In this document: piece by piece, positions 51,501-63,190 of the stretch | Layout of the letters: every line of letters starts with the position of its first letter | Numbering within the stretch: position 1 is the first letter of the stretch | Source: Megaleporinus macrocephalus | Taxonomy: Eukaryota > Chordata > Actinopteri > Characiformes > Anostomidae | Direction: 5' to 3' | Length of the DNA: 64,000 nt | Assembly: GCA_021613375.1 (NCBI GenBank) | Contig: CM038726.1 | Coordinates: 3,716,546 to 3,780,545 of the forward strand | The notes under the pieces: generated by a model | Told to the model about the DNA's origin: nothing | Seen by the model: the letters and a program-made list of their open reading frames with translations, nothing else | Databases searched by the model: none | Translations under genes and position numbers: made by a program

Positions 51501-54490
51501 AAGTGTACTCATTAGTGTAGTAGGTGAAGTATAGAAGTGTACTCATTAGTGTAGTAGGTGAAGTATAGAAGTGTATTCATTAGTATAGTAGGTGAAGTAT
51601 AGAAGTGTATTCATTAGTGTAGTAGGTGAAGTATAGAAGTGTATTCATTAGTGTAGTAGGTGAAGTATAGAACTGTATTCATTAGTGTAGTAGATGAAGT
51701 ATAGAAGTGTAGTCATTAGTGTAGTAGGTGAAGTATAGAAGTGTATCATTAGTGCAGTAGGCGAATTATAGAAGTGTAGTCATTAGCGTAGTAGGTGAAG
51801 TATAAAAGTATAGTCATTAGTGTAGTAGGTGAAGTATAGAAGTGTATTCATTAGTGTAGTAGGTGAAGTATAGAAGTATACTCAGTAGTGTAGTAGGTGA
51901 AGTATAGAAGTTTATTCATTAGTGTAGTAGGTGAAGTATAGAAGTGTACTCAGTAGTGTAGTAGGTGAAGTATAGAAGTTACTCAGTAGTGTAGTAGGTG
52001 AAGTATAGAAGTGTACTCATTAGCGTAGTAGGTGAAGTATAGAAGTGTACTCATTAGTGTAGTAGGTGAAGTATAGAAGTGTATTATTAGTGTAGTAGGT
52101 GAAGTATAGAAGTGTATTATTAGTGTAGTAGGTGAAGTATAGAAGTGTACTAATCTAGTGTAGTAGGTGAAGGTAAGAAGTGTATATTAGTGTAGTAGGT
52201 GAAGTATAGAAGAGTACTCATTAGTGTAGTAGGTGAAGTATAGAAGTGTATTATTAGTGTTAGTAGGTGAAGTATAGAAGTGTATTATTAGTGTAGTAGG
52301 TGAAGTATAGAAGTGTACTCATTAGTGTAGTAGGTGAAGTATAGAAGTGTAATCATTAGTGTAGTAGGTGAAGTATAGTAGTGTATTCATTAGTGTAGTA
52401 GGTGAAGTATAGAAGTGTATTTCCTTAGTGTAGTAGGTGAAGTATAGAAGTGTATTATTAGTGTAGTAGGTGAAGTATAGAAGTGTATTCATTAGTGTAG
52501 TACGTGAAGTATAGAAGTGTATTATCTAGTTTAGTAGTGAAGTATAGAAAGTGTATTATTTAGTGTAGTAGGTGAAGTATAGAAGTGTATTCATTAGCGT
52601 TAGTAGGTGCAAGTACAGAAGTGTACTCATTAGCGTAGTAGGTGAAGTATAGAAGTGTATTCATTAGCGTAGTAGGTGAAGTATAGAAGTGTTATTCATT
52701 AGTGTAGTAGGTGAAGTATAGAAGTATATTCATTAGTGTAGTAGGTGAAGTATAGAAGTGTATCTCATTAGTGTAGTAGGTGAAGTATAGAAGTGTATTC
52801 ATTAGTGTAGTAGGTGAAGTATAGAAGTGTATTTATTAGTGTAGTAGGTGAAGTATAGAAGTGTACTCATTAGTGTAGTAGGTGAGTATAGAAGTGTATT
52901 CAATTACGTGTAGTAGGTGAAGTATATAAGTGTACTCATTTGATGTAGTATGTGAAGTATAGAAGTGTAATCATTAGGGTAGTAGGTTGAAGTATAGAAG
53001 TGTACTGTCTTAGTGTATTAGGTGACGTATAGAAGGTGTACTCCATAGTGTAGTAGGTGAGAGTATGATGTGTACTCCATTAGTGTAGTAGGTGAAGTAT
53101 AGTAGTGTATCATTAGTGTAGTAGGTGAGAGTATAGATATGTACTCATTAGTGTAGTAGGTGAAGTATAGAAGTGTACTCATTAGTGTAGTAGGTGAAGT
53201 ATAGAAGTGTACTGATTAGTGTAGTAGGTGAAGTATAGAAGTGTTTTTATTAGTGTAGTAGGTGAAGTATAGAAGTGTATTCATTAGTGTAGTAGGTGAA
53301 GTATAGAAGTGTACTCATTAGTGTAGTAGGTGAAGTATAGTAGTGTATTCATTAGTGTAGTAGGTGAAGTATAGTAGTGTATTCATTAGTGTAGTAGGTG
53401 GAGTATATAGTGTATTCATTAGTGTAGTAGGTGAAGTATAGAAGTGTACTCATTAGTGTAGTAGGTGAAGTATAGTAGTGTATTCATTAGTGTAGTAGGT
53501 GAAGTATAGTAGTGTATTCATTAGTGTAGTAGGTGAAGTATAGAAGTGTATTTATTAGTGTAGTAGGTGAAGTATAGAAGTGTATTCATTAGTGTAGTAG
53601 GTGAAGTATAGAAGTGTATTCATTAGTGTAGTAGGTGAAGTATATTAGTGTAATCATTAGTGTAGTATGTGAAGTATAGAAGTGTAATCATTAGTGTAGT
53701 AGGTGAAGTATAGAAGTGTATTCATTAGTGTAGTAGGTGAAGTATAGATATGTACTCATTAGTGTAGTAGGTGAAGTATAGATATGTACTCATTAGTGTA
53801 GTAGGTGAAGTATAGTAGTGTATCATTAGTGTAGTAGGTGAAGTATAGATATGTACTCATTAGTGTAGTAGGTGAAGTATAGAAGTGTACTCATTAGTGT
53901 AGTAGGTGAAGTATAGAAGTGTACTGATTAGTGTAGTAGGTGAAGTATAGAAGTGTATTTATTAGTGTAGTAGGTGAAGTATAGAAGTGTATTCATTAGT
54001 GTAGTAGGTGAAGTATAGAAGTGTACTCATTAGTGTAGTAGGTGAAGTATAGTAGTGTATTCATTAGTGTAGTAGGTGGAGTATAGTAGTGTATTCATTA
54101 GTGTAGTAGGTGAAGTATAGTAGTGTATTCATTAGTGTAGTAGGTGGAGTATAGTAGTGTATTCATTAGTGTAGTAGGTGAAGTATAGAAGTGTATTCAT
54201 TAGTGTAGTAGGTGAAGTATAGAAGTGTACTCATTAGTGTAGTAGGTGAAGTATAGAAGTGTATTCATTAGTGTAGTAGGTGAAGTATAGAAGTGTATTC
54301 ATTAGTGTAGTAGGTGAAGTATAGAAGTGTACTCATTAGTGTAGTAGGTGAAGTATAGAAGTGTATTCATTAGTGTAGTAGGTGAAGTATAGAAGTGTAT
54401 TCATTAGTGTAGTAGGTGAAGTATAGAAGTGTATTTATTAGTGTAGTAGGTGAAGTATAGAAGTGTACTCATTAGTGTAGTAGGTGAAGT
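27514..54490. repeat. 34-bp satellite array, about 790 copies
   Basis: Head-to-tail units of ATTAGTGTAGTAGGTGAAGT then ATAGAAGTGTACTC, filling 27 kb between brwd3 and the HMGN gene. Frequent variants are TATTC/TACTC, AGTAGTG/AGAAGTG, GATATGT, TAGCGTAG, GCTGAAG and loss of TCA. Rare variants recur at regular long spacings, showing block duplication. It has no coding content; open frames reading YFTYYTNEY are a by-product of the repeat. Confidence 0.98.
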
Positions 54491-54499
54491 AAAAAAGTA

Positions 54500-55255
54500 C
54501 AAATTCTTGTGTCCGGTGCAACTCTGGAATTTGTATCTACAGAACAAACAACATTAACCGCTGGTGTTGATGGTGTTTAGGTCTGCGGACTATAAGGGTG
54601 ATCGTAAAAACTTCACCCTCTTGCTGTAGTCCGTTGTGGATTTTGGGGTGTGTTTAGGATCATTATCCTCTGTTTACCTTCAGCTTTTTTAGTTAGAAAG
54701 AAGTTCTTTCCCTGACGTTCTCCGTCTGGGTTCCCCAAATGCGTCAAGTTTGTTTAGATGTTTCTCTGCAAACTGAAGACTCTTGCATGAAGCCCATATT
54801 TGTGAAGGCATCACAGGAAAGTGGAACAGTTCACTGCCCTTCCAGAGTCTCCTAAACCTTCTTGAAGGCCAATCCTACAAACCTCTACCGCCGTTGTCTT
54901 CATTACTACATCCCAAACTGAGGAAAACAATCTTTTTATAGCTTCTCCTGTTACTTTTATGGACAGAGTGCTGGGCAGCTGCTTAAGAGGAGCCCAAGGC
55001 TGCCAATTTGAGGTTTTAGGACTCAAGAGTCTTTATAAAGCTCTGAATTCTGCATTACCTGGTCTTTCCTAACAATGGCTATTCCTAACAAGCTAATTAA
55101 GGTCTGAGATCTTGGTAGAAGTTATCAGCTAGCTCAAATTTCTTTCCCAAACCTGTGCATGGAGCACTTTTCCTATATTCACTCCAAAATTGTAGTATAC
55201 GGACCTCACTTAAAATGTTGAATTATTTTTTCAAATTTTTTTTTTTTTACACTTT
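54500..55255 (-). mobile_element. Decayed Tc1/mariner-superfamily element
   Basis: Minus strand reads QPWAPLKQLPSTLS and AIKRLFSSVWDVVMKTTAVE, corresponding to the N-terminal helix-turn-helix region of a transposase from a family widespread in fish and amphibians. The plus-strand text (GATTTTGGGGTGTGTTTAGG) also matches that family. Internally deleted and full of stops. Confidence 0.7.
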
Positions 55256-55506
55256 TAGCCTTTTGGAAAACCAGTTAATATTTTTATATTTATGATAAAT
55301 AACTAATGATAGTTATTAATCATTAAAAACTACATTAAATTAGATTAAAATCTGCATTGTAAACTGTACACAGTCGTATTCAAAACTACCTACAATTGCA
55401 TTTTATTTACTTTGTGAAAGGTTTCCTATTATAGGTGTTCCTAAAGCTTATACAACAATTAATAATAAACTTTAAATTCTTATAAAATTAAAAAAAAGTA
55501 AGGATA

Positions 55507-56435
55507 TTTGTGTTTGGTAGATTATTTCTTTGTGCTTCTTGGCAATAAACCTTGGAAAACCGCTGGAAAGCCTGTTAACTTCCGTTTTAAATGGGTTGCG
55601 CCCACGAAAAATTTGCCAAATCTTCTCTGCCAGTGCCAAACAGCTTATTCCTCTGTTGCTATTGACACTTGTTTTGAGCTTCTGGTACCCCCAGGTACCA
55701 CCTGTGAGCGCGGGCCCTGCTACAAGTGGTCAGTAGGTGTCTGCTCCAAGAATTGGCATGCCACGTTTGACTGATCTGGATAGGACCCGTGCTATAGGGC
55801 GACTTCAAGCTGTTGTTCCTCAAAACCAAGTTGGCCTAGTACCATCTTCAAATTGAAGTTCCAGAGACAGGACGTGAAGTGGGAGTCCCAAGAAGAAGAC
55901 CCCAAGATGATGGTTTCCTGAACGTGTCAGCACTTAGGTACCGTCTAGGTATGGCTGACGGCTCTCTGCCCAGACAATTTGTGGTCTCATGAGGCTACCA
56001 GTAGACCAGTAGACACCGTTTGCACTGGTGTCTCGCAACACGTCCACGACAACACAACCACGTTGGCTGACTTGCGACAAAGGCTGGTTGAAGAACGGGT
56101 TGCCATCCCACAGCAGTGGTCACCAGGCTGGTGACCAGCATGAGGAGGAGGTGGCAGGCTGTTGGGGCTGTGTATGGTTCTTCCATTTGTCTTGTTCCTT
56201 CAGACTTCAACCTTCCAGTCCACCAGACGAGTCAAGCTGTTTGGCACTGGAAGAGAGGACTTGGCCAATTTTTCATGGGCGCAACCCACATACTCAGCTC
56301 CACCACTCATCCCACAAACGCATGTTCCTCACAAATGTGGCACCATTTATAAGGGAAATGAAGAGCTTTCCAAAGGCATAAGGTTTATAGGCAAGAAGCA
56401 TTGTTACAACAAAGAAATAATCTACCAAACACAAA
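55507..56435 (+). mobile_element. Tc1-like element with identical 27-bp terminal inverted repeats
   Basis: The ends 55507-55533 and 56409-56435 are exact reverse complements (TTTGTGTTTGGTAGATTATT plus TCTTTGT), and similarity continues imperfectly inward. Inside, the plus strand has remnants MPRLTDLDRTRAIGRLQAVV near 55757 and VTRLVTSMRRRWQAV near 56115, the start and end of a Tc1-type transposase. The catalytic middle is deleted, so it is non-autonomous. Confidence 0.85.
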
Positions 56436-56464
56436 GTAAAAAATAAATAAATAAATAAATTATG

Positions 56465-56700
56465 CTCATCTGCCTTCACACTCTTGAACTTGAGTGGCGT
56501 CCCATAGGGTTTCATATGATGTCGGTCCAACCTTCGCAGCTATAACAGCTTCAGCTCTTCTGGGAATTCTTCCCACACGGTTTAGGAGAGTGTTTATGGG
56601 AATGTTTGACCAACAGTTCTTCCAGAAGACCATCTGTGAGATCAGACACTGACGTTGGACGAGAAGGCCTTGCTGGAAGTGGAGCTCCTGTATGGTCAGT
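56465..56700 (-). mobile_element. Decayed Tc1-like transposon, copy C (3' end fragment)
   Basis: GTCGGTCCAACCTTCGCAGC to CCAGAAGACCATCTGTGAG is the same transposase 3' end found at 6140-6290 and 10597-10740. About 230 bases remain. It is next to the end of the HMGN gene. Confidence 0.8.
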
Positions 56701-56786
56701 GGAGCTGGTAGATACAAGGAGGTGGCTTTATCGTTATGGAAACACGTAGAGACAAGAAGTTTGAGGAAAAAAACTCCAATGATGGT

Positions 56787-56792
56787 TTTATT
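56787..56792 (-). promoter_or_regulatory. Polyadenylation signal AATAAA for the HMGN gene
   Basis: TTTATT on the plus strand, read as AATAAA on the gene strand, about 0.9 kb after the stop codon. The downstream sequence passes quickly into a transposon relic, which fits the end of the gene. Confidence 0.5.
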
Positions 56793-57529
56793 GAGTGAGA
56801 TTCAGGGCACGCTACTCGTTCACAGATGAATTTTCAGTGTTAAAAAAAACATTTCTTTTTTCTTTTTTTTTTTTAATAATCCCATAATTTCAAAAAAAGT
56901 CCCACACAACTGCACAATCCCCCACCCGAGCCCACCCTGAACAACCCCCGATAATCGACCAGCCGCTCATCAGATCGCGTCGGAGACGTGATTCGTTCCA
57001 AAGCCAGGAGGCACCCGGAATGTTTCGCTTTCTTTTCTTTTTTTTTTCCCTCTCCATACGTGTAGGATCGATTCCTCCATCTCCTAGACAACCGTTGTTT
57101 TTTGTTTTCGTTTTTTAAAAAGAAAATAAAACAAACAGGGCACGAACTCCAGGATAAGACCACAATCACTAACAGACTCACACACACACACATACATACA
57201 TACACAACCGGCCACCGATGCCTCAAACGCCGTCGCCGAGTTACAGACCATCCGCTTTTAAAAAATAAAAAAAAAAACAAATAAAACAAAAGAAAAGAAG
57301 CGAAGCAAAAACAAAACTACACCCAAACCCAAAGTCGCCGCCTTTTCCGCACCTCTCGTGTTGGAGACAACTTAGACCGCGGCTGAAACCCCCCCCCGTC
57401 GTTTAGCTTGTTGTCTTTGTGCTAAAAACCTGAACCAGTATTTACAAAATCGTTGATAAAAATATTCCTCTGGTGACAATTGTGGATAGAGGGATCCGTT
57501 CGGGGCTCGGAACCTGCTGAAAGAGAGGG

Positions 57530-57655
57530 AGAGATAGAGGGGAGGAGAGGGGGGAGAGAAGGGAGAACGAGAAGGATAGTTCGACGGACGGATGGGGAAA
57601 GAGAATAAGAGAGAGAGAAAGAAAGAAAGAGAGAGAGAGAGAGAAGTGAAAAAAA
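57530..57655. repeat. GA-rich tract in HMGN 3' UTR
   Basis: GAGAGGGAGAGATAGAGG and GAAAGAAAGAGAGAGAG blocks; pyrimidine-rich on the transcript strand. Confidence 0.85.
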
Positions 57656-57678
57656 AAATTTGATGGATGGGCGGGGCG

Positions 57679-57738
57679 CTACTCAGCTTTAGTCTCCTCC
57701 TTCTCTCCCTCAGGCTCCTCCTCTGGAGTCTTCTCAAC
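57679..57738 (-). CDS. HMGN family protein, last coding exon with stop
   Basis: Encodes VEKTPEEEPEGEKEETKAE and a TAG stop at 57679-57681. The short acidic tail is what HMGN proteins end with. Acceptor CATGCAG, in frame with the exon at 63083-63190 across a 5.3-kb intron that contains a decayed Tc1-like element. The predicted end of the protein is 55 residues long over these two exons. Confidence 0.85.
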   Translation of the reverse strand, partial: VEKTPEEEPEGEKEETKAE

Positions 57739-58129
57739 CTGCATGGTGACAGAAACAGGCCAATCAGGTGCCAGTCGCTCTTGCCAGCACCAATCAGAAC
57801 GAGCCCTAGAGCTGTGGGCTTGCTCAGGCTGCACATGGGCTAAGAATCGAAAACACTATTATTTTTGGGGTTCTGTCAGCCCAGTTCAGAGCCCAGGTCA
57901 GCTCTGCATACCAAACCTCACAGTTTAAAGTCAGGTATAAATGTAAAATCAATATATCAAATAAATAATCAACTATCAGACGTTTCATAGGTTTGAATGT
58001 CTTGGATAGATATAAATATATATATATAGACAAAAACGGAGATACACGTTTTCTTTGGACGACAACAAGAAGCAGTACCGGACATCTGGAAAGTAAAATT
58101 CCAAAATAGATTCAATAAAAAAAAAAATT

Positions 58130-58985
58130 CTCAAAGTTCTACACACCATACCCCATAATGACAAAGTGAGGAAAGTATGCTTGAACATTTAGAACATTCA
58201 TTACAAATAAAAAACAAAGGAATCACACGTACAGAAGTATCACAGTCTTTGCTCAATACTTTGTTGAAGCATCTTCAGCAGCAAGTACAGCCTCAAGTCT
58301 TTTTGAGTATGATGCTACAAGCTTGGCACACCCATGTTGCAGTTTCTCCAGTTCTTCTCTGCAGAACCTCTCAAGCTCCACCAGGGTGGATGGGGAGCGT
58401 CAGTGCACAGCAATTTTCAGATCTCTCCAAAGATTGGATTCAAGTCTGGGCCTCTCAAGAACATTCATAGAGTTGTCCCATAGAGTTATCTTGGCCGTGT
58501 GCTTAAGGTCCTCTTCCTGTTGGAACTCTCTGGAGTAGGTTTTCTGAAGCTCTGTCAGAGTGACCCTTGGGTTCTTGGTCACTTCTCCGACTGAGGCCCT
58601 TCTACCCCGATTACTCAAACTGGCCGGGCGACCAGCTCTAGGGAAGAGTCCTGATGGTTCCACACTTCTTCTATTTACATGGAGGCCACTACTCTGGACT
58701 TCAAGGCTTGGTTTGTGCTCTGACATGTACTGTCCACTGTGGGAACCCATATAGACGGGTGTGTGCCTTTCCAAATCATGTCCAATCAACTAGACTGACC
58801 ACAGGTGGACTCCAATCAAGTAGCGGAAACAGCTGAAGGATGATCAGCTGAACTCAATTTTGAGTGCCAAACCAATGTTCTTCACTTTGTCATCATGGGG
58901 TATTGTGTGTAGAATTTTGAGGAGGGAAAACATGAATATATATAAAAACAAATGAATTATTGGGTTAAAGGCCATGCAAAGAAAT
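58130..58985 (-). mobile_element. Internally deleted Tc1-like transposon (HMGN last intron)
   Basis: Plus-strand text such as CCCCATAATGACAAAGTGAG, CAGCCTCAAGTCTTTTTGAG and ACAGGTGGACTCCAATCAAG is that of a Tc1-like family very abundant in fishes. Transposase would be on the minus strand; the middle is deleted and frames are broken. Confidence 0.82.
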
Positions 58986-58999
58986 AAACGGCCCTGTGG

Positions 59000-60660
59000 C
59001 TGCTTCAAGTTGGAGGAAAATCCCCCCCCCCCCGCTCGTCATTAGGCCCTCCGCAAACCCATTTTTTTTTTAAAATCTCCGTTAAAGGCCCATTTGTTCT
59101 CTTTGCCTGTATGGTACTCATCATAACCTTGAGCGTTCGGTTGCTTTTATATAACAGCTCTGCAAAGACGCCCCAACGTTCTTCAATGTTGGCAAATCCT
59201 TCTGCCAAAACAGCATCGTCGTTTTGTGTTACCGGCTGAGCAATAACGATGGTTTTATGGTTGGAGATCATCCTTTCTCTTCTCATGAAACAAATATCCA
59301 AAGAAAACACACTAGAACCTGATACGGTAAGTCCATCATTACATTTCGCCGAGCAGGAACCACATGACCGAAGCTTTAGTCTTTAGCCAAGTGGGCGTTT
59401 TTGACTAAAAGAGGACAAACTCTGTGTTTACGAATCACGTTTACCAAAATTATCATTGACGTCTTTGTAAAAACACTTGGACTTGTGGAGCTGTGAGAAC
59501 GTACACTTATGAACATTGTTGGCTCAATATTTCTTGAGGAATTGAGCTGATGTCCACCTTTCAATGACTACGTAACACTTTGGTCTACATCTTTTTTAAC
59601 CTTGTGACCATTTTTTCACATTTAATTATTATTTTAATTACTTTCCATTCCCGCCCCCTTCCAACCCCAACTCACGCTCACATGGAATTTAACAGAAACT
59701 CTGATTTGCACCACTAAAAGTGGACAGCCTTAGCCCAGCACTGTTAAACAAGCAAAAAGGGGCTTATTATATGAATGAAGAGCTCTACGGGCGGCACTGT
59801 TATCATTGCGGATGATTGTTCCCAATAGAGGATGTCCAATGAGGTGTGGAGCCACTGATTTCCTGAGATCTTCCCACGATGGAGGGACTTGAATCATCGT
59901 TAAACCAATGAGGCTCAGCGACCATGGGGAAGTGCGTCTTAGTCAGAGAAGATATAGACTCCTAATCACCTTTTCCCAAAAGGCATTGACTTTCGGGCAG
60001 TCCATCGAGTGTCTTACCTTCTTACAGATAAGCTCTATGGTGGAACTTCAGATGGACGCGATTGGGGTCATGCGACACCCTGGAAATGTGTTCGCCCAAG
60101 CCGTTTCTAGGTGTACCTGCCTACCTCTCTGGTCCACAGCGCTATCCCATTCCTATTGTTCAGAGAGAACATGGGGCTTAAAATTGCCACAGATAAAGGA
60201 CAGTGGTCTTCTAGAAGCCTCTGTGATATTTGGTGATGTCTCAGATCCAAAGCTCACACAATATCAAGCCAATTCACTCTAAAATGGAAAGATACAGAAC
60301 TTCGGTGAAACCGTACGACTGAGAACTAGAAGGTCGGACCCCCTTTGATCATCCAGGGGGGGGGCATGAAAACAGAACACGCTGATGAAACTTGGTAAAA
60401 TGGTAGGCAGTAATAAGGAACAACTTCAGGTGTGGTCCTTCGCCCAAGCAGGAGTGGTTTCTTGACCTGGTACCATCTTTTGATTGGATCACTTCATTTT
60501 ATAAGGCAAGCTTTCTGTACACCAACTCGGTCCTGGTTTAACTTCATGGGCATGTGCTCCAAAGCTATGGTGTTTCTTTGGAAGCAATGTCGAAGTGAAC
60601 TGCTTTGTTGCTGTGTTGCTTTTTCCAAAACAATTTTTTTAAATAAATGAAAAAGCACAA
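59000..60660. other. HMGN intron, unassigned, possibly retroelement-derived
   Basis: Minus strand has a 101-codon open stretch (59005-59310, QPVTQNDDAVLAEGFANIEE) and the plus strand a 124-codon one (59908-60282), neither recognised. No splice sites link them to HMGN. Density of broken frames suggests an old transposable element, but I cannot name it. Confidence 0.3.
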
Positions 60661-63082
60661 ATTTCTTATTCGATTTCTTAATATGTCATTGAGCATCAAC
60701 AGCAACGAAGTTGGCAATGTTCTTTTGGTCAGCGCGGCCCACTACCGGCCTGTTCCGCTAAAGGCGAACACTGAATCGCAGCTGAAACCCTACAGAGCGA
60801 GAGCTTTGTGAGTGTTAACTGTTCTGGATATACTGAATACATATTAGCATAACATACCCATAGTATTACAGGGAACCTTGACTGTGGAGACATATAGAAC
60901 CCAATATGGTGTACATGTATATTGTATAATTTAAACAAAACACTGTTTTTATTGTTAAAAAACAAACAAAATCATTTCACCACTAGGCTGCCATCTTTCT
61001 TGCGGCATCAAATGGTTAATAAAATGTAATCTCATTTAGCTTTTCCAACTTTGGCTAGAGCGTTTACACGTGAGAAATACTTTTAGCTTGAATTATTTTA
61101 TACTGTACCATGACATCATTTGATTGCCACTTGGTTTATATGCCATAGTTCCACAGTATTGGACATGTACAGTGTTTTGAGATACCTTAACAACCAAGGT
61201 TTCCTTTAAATAACAAATCTGCCTGGTATTTGTTTAGTTTACTTTTTTTGTATAAAATTTCTTAGCGTCTAGTCCTAACTATTCATTTTATTTTCATATT
61301 TGTTAGATTCAATGTTTAGTGGGTTTGCTGAGTATATAAACTGAACTAAAATAAAGCAGTAAAATGTATTATTGAGACGATGCTGACCTGTTTAGATAGC
61401 GACGATGAGTAAAGTTGGTTGGTCGAAGAATTGTTGGTCGCAATTATCAGCTAATAGTCTGTAATTGTGACCTACTTTGAAATGGTTCTGGACGTATAGA
61501 ATATATTCATGGAAAAATGGTATTTAATTCTCTACTTTTTCAAATATCGGAGATGGTAGGTAGTTATTTTTTCCCCCATTTATCTGGCTAAAAACAATGC
61601 TTTGTGAACCTCCTTCCAGATTCAGCTCCAGAAGGACTTGATCATTAGCTTGATCATCATGACACAAGCAGAGAAAACATGAACCTGCTGTGCAGGTAGA
61701 TTCCAGCACTGGAGCTGGAAACACGACTCCAGATCAATACGATACTGAGCGCCTCTCTCGGAGTCTTCACATGTCCGCCTCATTAGAGTCTGTATCTTCA
61801 AAAACAAGCTTCAACTTCTCATCGACTGGTTGAGAAGAACAAGACTTTGAACAGGTTTACCGAACGCGGGTTTAACTCCCTCCTAAAAAAGCGTTCGGGG
61901 TCTGAAAAATTGGCATTTCGAGTTTAATTTAATCAAAGAACGACAAACTTAGTGTTCCCAACATTTGTTTAATGCAGTGCACATTATTTAACACTCTATA
62001 GTTCTTTCTGCCTCTGGGAACATCTGATCTAGAACATATGTAGCAATTAATTAAAAAGCGACTTAATTTTAAGATAATCTGAGACGATAAGCAGGTCCCA
62101 AAGTGTGTTGGCCGTCCCAAAGTACATGCTATCACATCCTAGTTGTATATAAATGCATTCAGTGGCATATAAATGAGAAATACTGATCCTACATCAGCAA
62201 CGTTAACAAACAAGAAGGTGGTTTTTGGCTACAAACGACCCTAAAACTAGCTTGAAATGAGTTTGATAGCCATAAACAGCCTATTTGATTAGCTTTGGTC
62301 TTTGTTCTTTAGAGTTTCCAGCTCTTCCTGCAACGGCAAGTCTCAATATTCCTGGTTTGGTTTCATGGTACATGTGGAAATCCCAGCAGTAGAAGTGTAT
62401 ATGGAAAATTTTGAATCGGATATAAGTAAAAAAACTAATTTGACAAGATTCTGTAACACGTCTAGGTTGGACTATATTATATTTGGCATGTTTATGCACG
62501 CTGGAATTACTCTAAAGAGTCTACTTTGTTCATATTTTTGCAGAGTAGGCAACATCTGTTTATTTCTGTTGCTGCTGTTATGAAAGTAAAGGTTTTTGCA
62601 ATTCATTCTGCATGAAACACAATTACATATGGAAAAAAATTGTTAACAATTAATTATTTCATGAAATTACTCTTAAAATAAATCAATTCACAGATAAAAC
62701 CAAAGGGGAATCCATATTTCTGTATATTGCCATATATTTAATTCTTTAAGTTAGTAGATTGAGTAGGTTAAGCGCTATAATTAAAATTTAACTCTATTCA
62801 AAGCTTAGTTTTTTTATACAGACGTTGATATCAATATCAACCAATATATAGTTTAAGCATCTGCCTGGTAGAAATCATTTAAAATGTTACATACTCTGTT
62901 TCTAGCATGTATATATTCTGAATCTATAATCTGCTTTGAAGTGCCTGCTTTAAAAAATTGGTTAAAAGTTTTTCTTTGGGACTGTTGACAAAAAAGGTAG
63001 TGGTTCTATGGTTTCAATTTTAAACTAATATAATAATTTTCACTGGAACCCAATGCTTGTTTGCCTCTATTTGTACACATAC
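60661..63082. other. HMGN intron, AT-rich, no feature recognised
   Basis: About 2.4 kb of AT-rich, apparently single-copy intron sequence with no repeat array, exon or transposon that I can identify. Confidence 0.6.
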
Positions 63083-63190
63083 CTCGTTAGTCTTGGTCTC
63101 TCCGTTTTCCGACTGGTTCTCCTCCTTGTTCTCCTCAGCTTTTGCCTTCGACTTCTTGTCCTCCTTTTTGTCGTTCACTTCTTTCTCTTT
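63083..63190 (-). CDS. HMGN family protein, penultimate coding exon
   Basis: Encodes 36 residues, KEKEVNDKKEDKKSKAKAEE then NKEENQSENGETKTNE. The ENGETKxxE motif in a Lys/Glu-rich context is typical of the C-terminal regulatory domain of HMGN nucleosome-binding proteins, which bind nucleosome cores and loosen chromatin. Acceptor CAACAG, donor GTATGT, phase 0 at both ends. The nucleosome-binding domain exons lie beyond the right edge. Which HMGN paralogue it is cannot be settled from this fragment; human HMGN3 (SENGETKAEE) and HMGN1 (ENGETKTEE) are the closest I can recall, while position next to brwd3 matches HMGN5. Confidence 0.85.

Larger units (their letters stand above)
56765..57678 (-). 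other. Probable HMGN 3' UTR
   Basis: About 0.9 kb between the stop codon and a canonical AATAAA signal on the minus strand (56787-56792). It is non-repetitive apart from a GA-rich tract (57530-57650), a short CA tract (57178-57205) and several A/T runs. Long 3' UTRs are usual for HMGN genes. The exact cleavage site is inferred. Confidence 0.6.

Noticed and set aside
59005..59310. 101-codon minus-strand frame as an extra HMGN exon
   Set aside because: Composition is not HMGN-like, and the two recognised exons join in frame without it.
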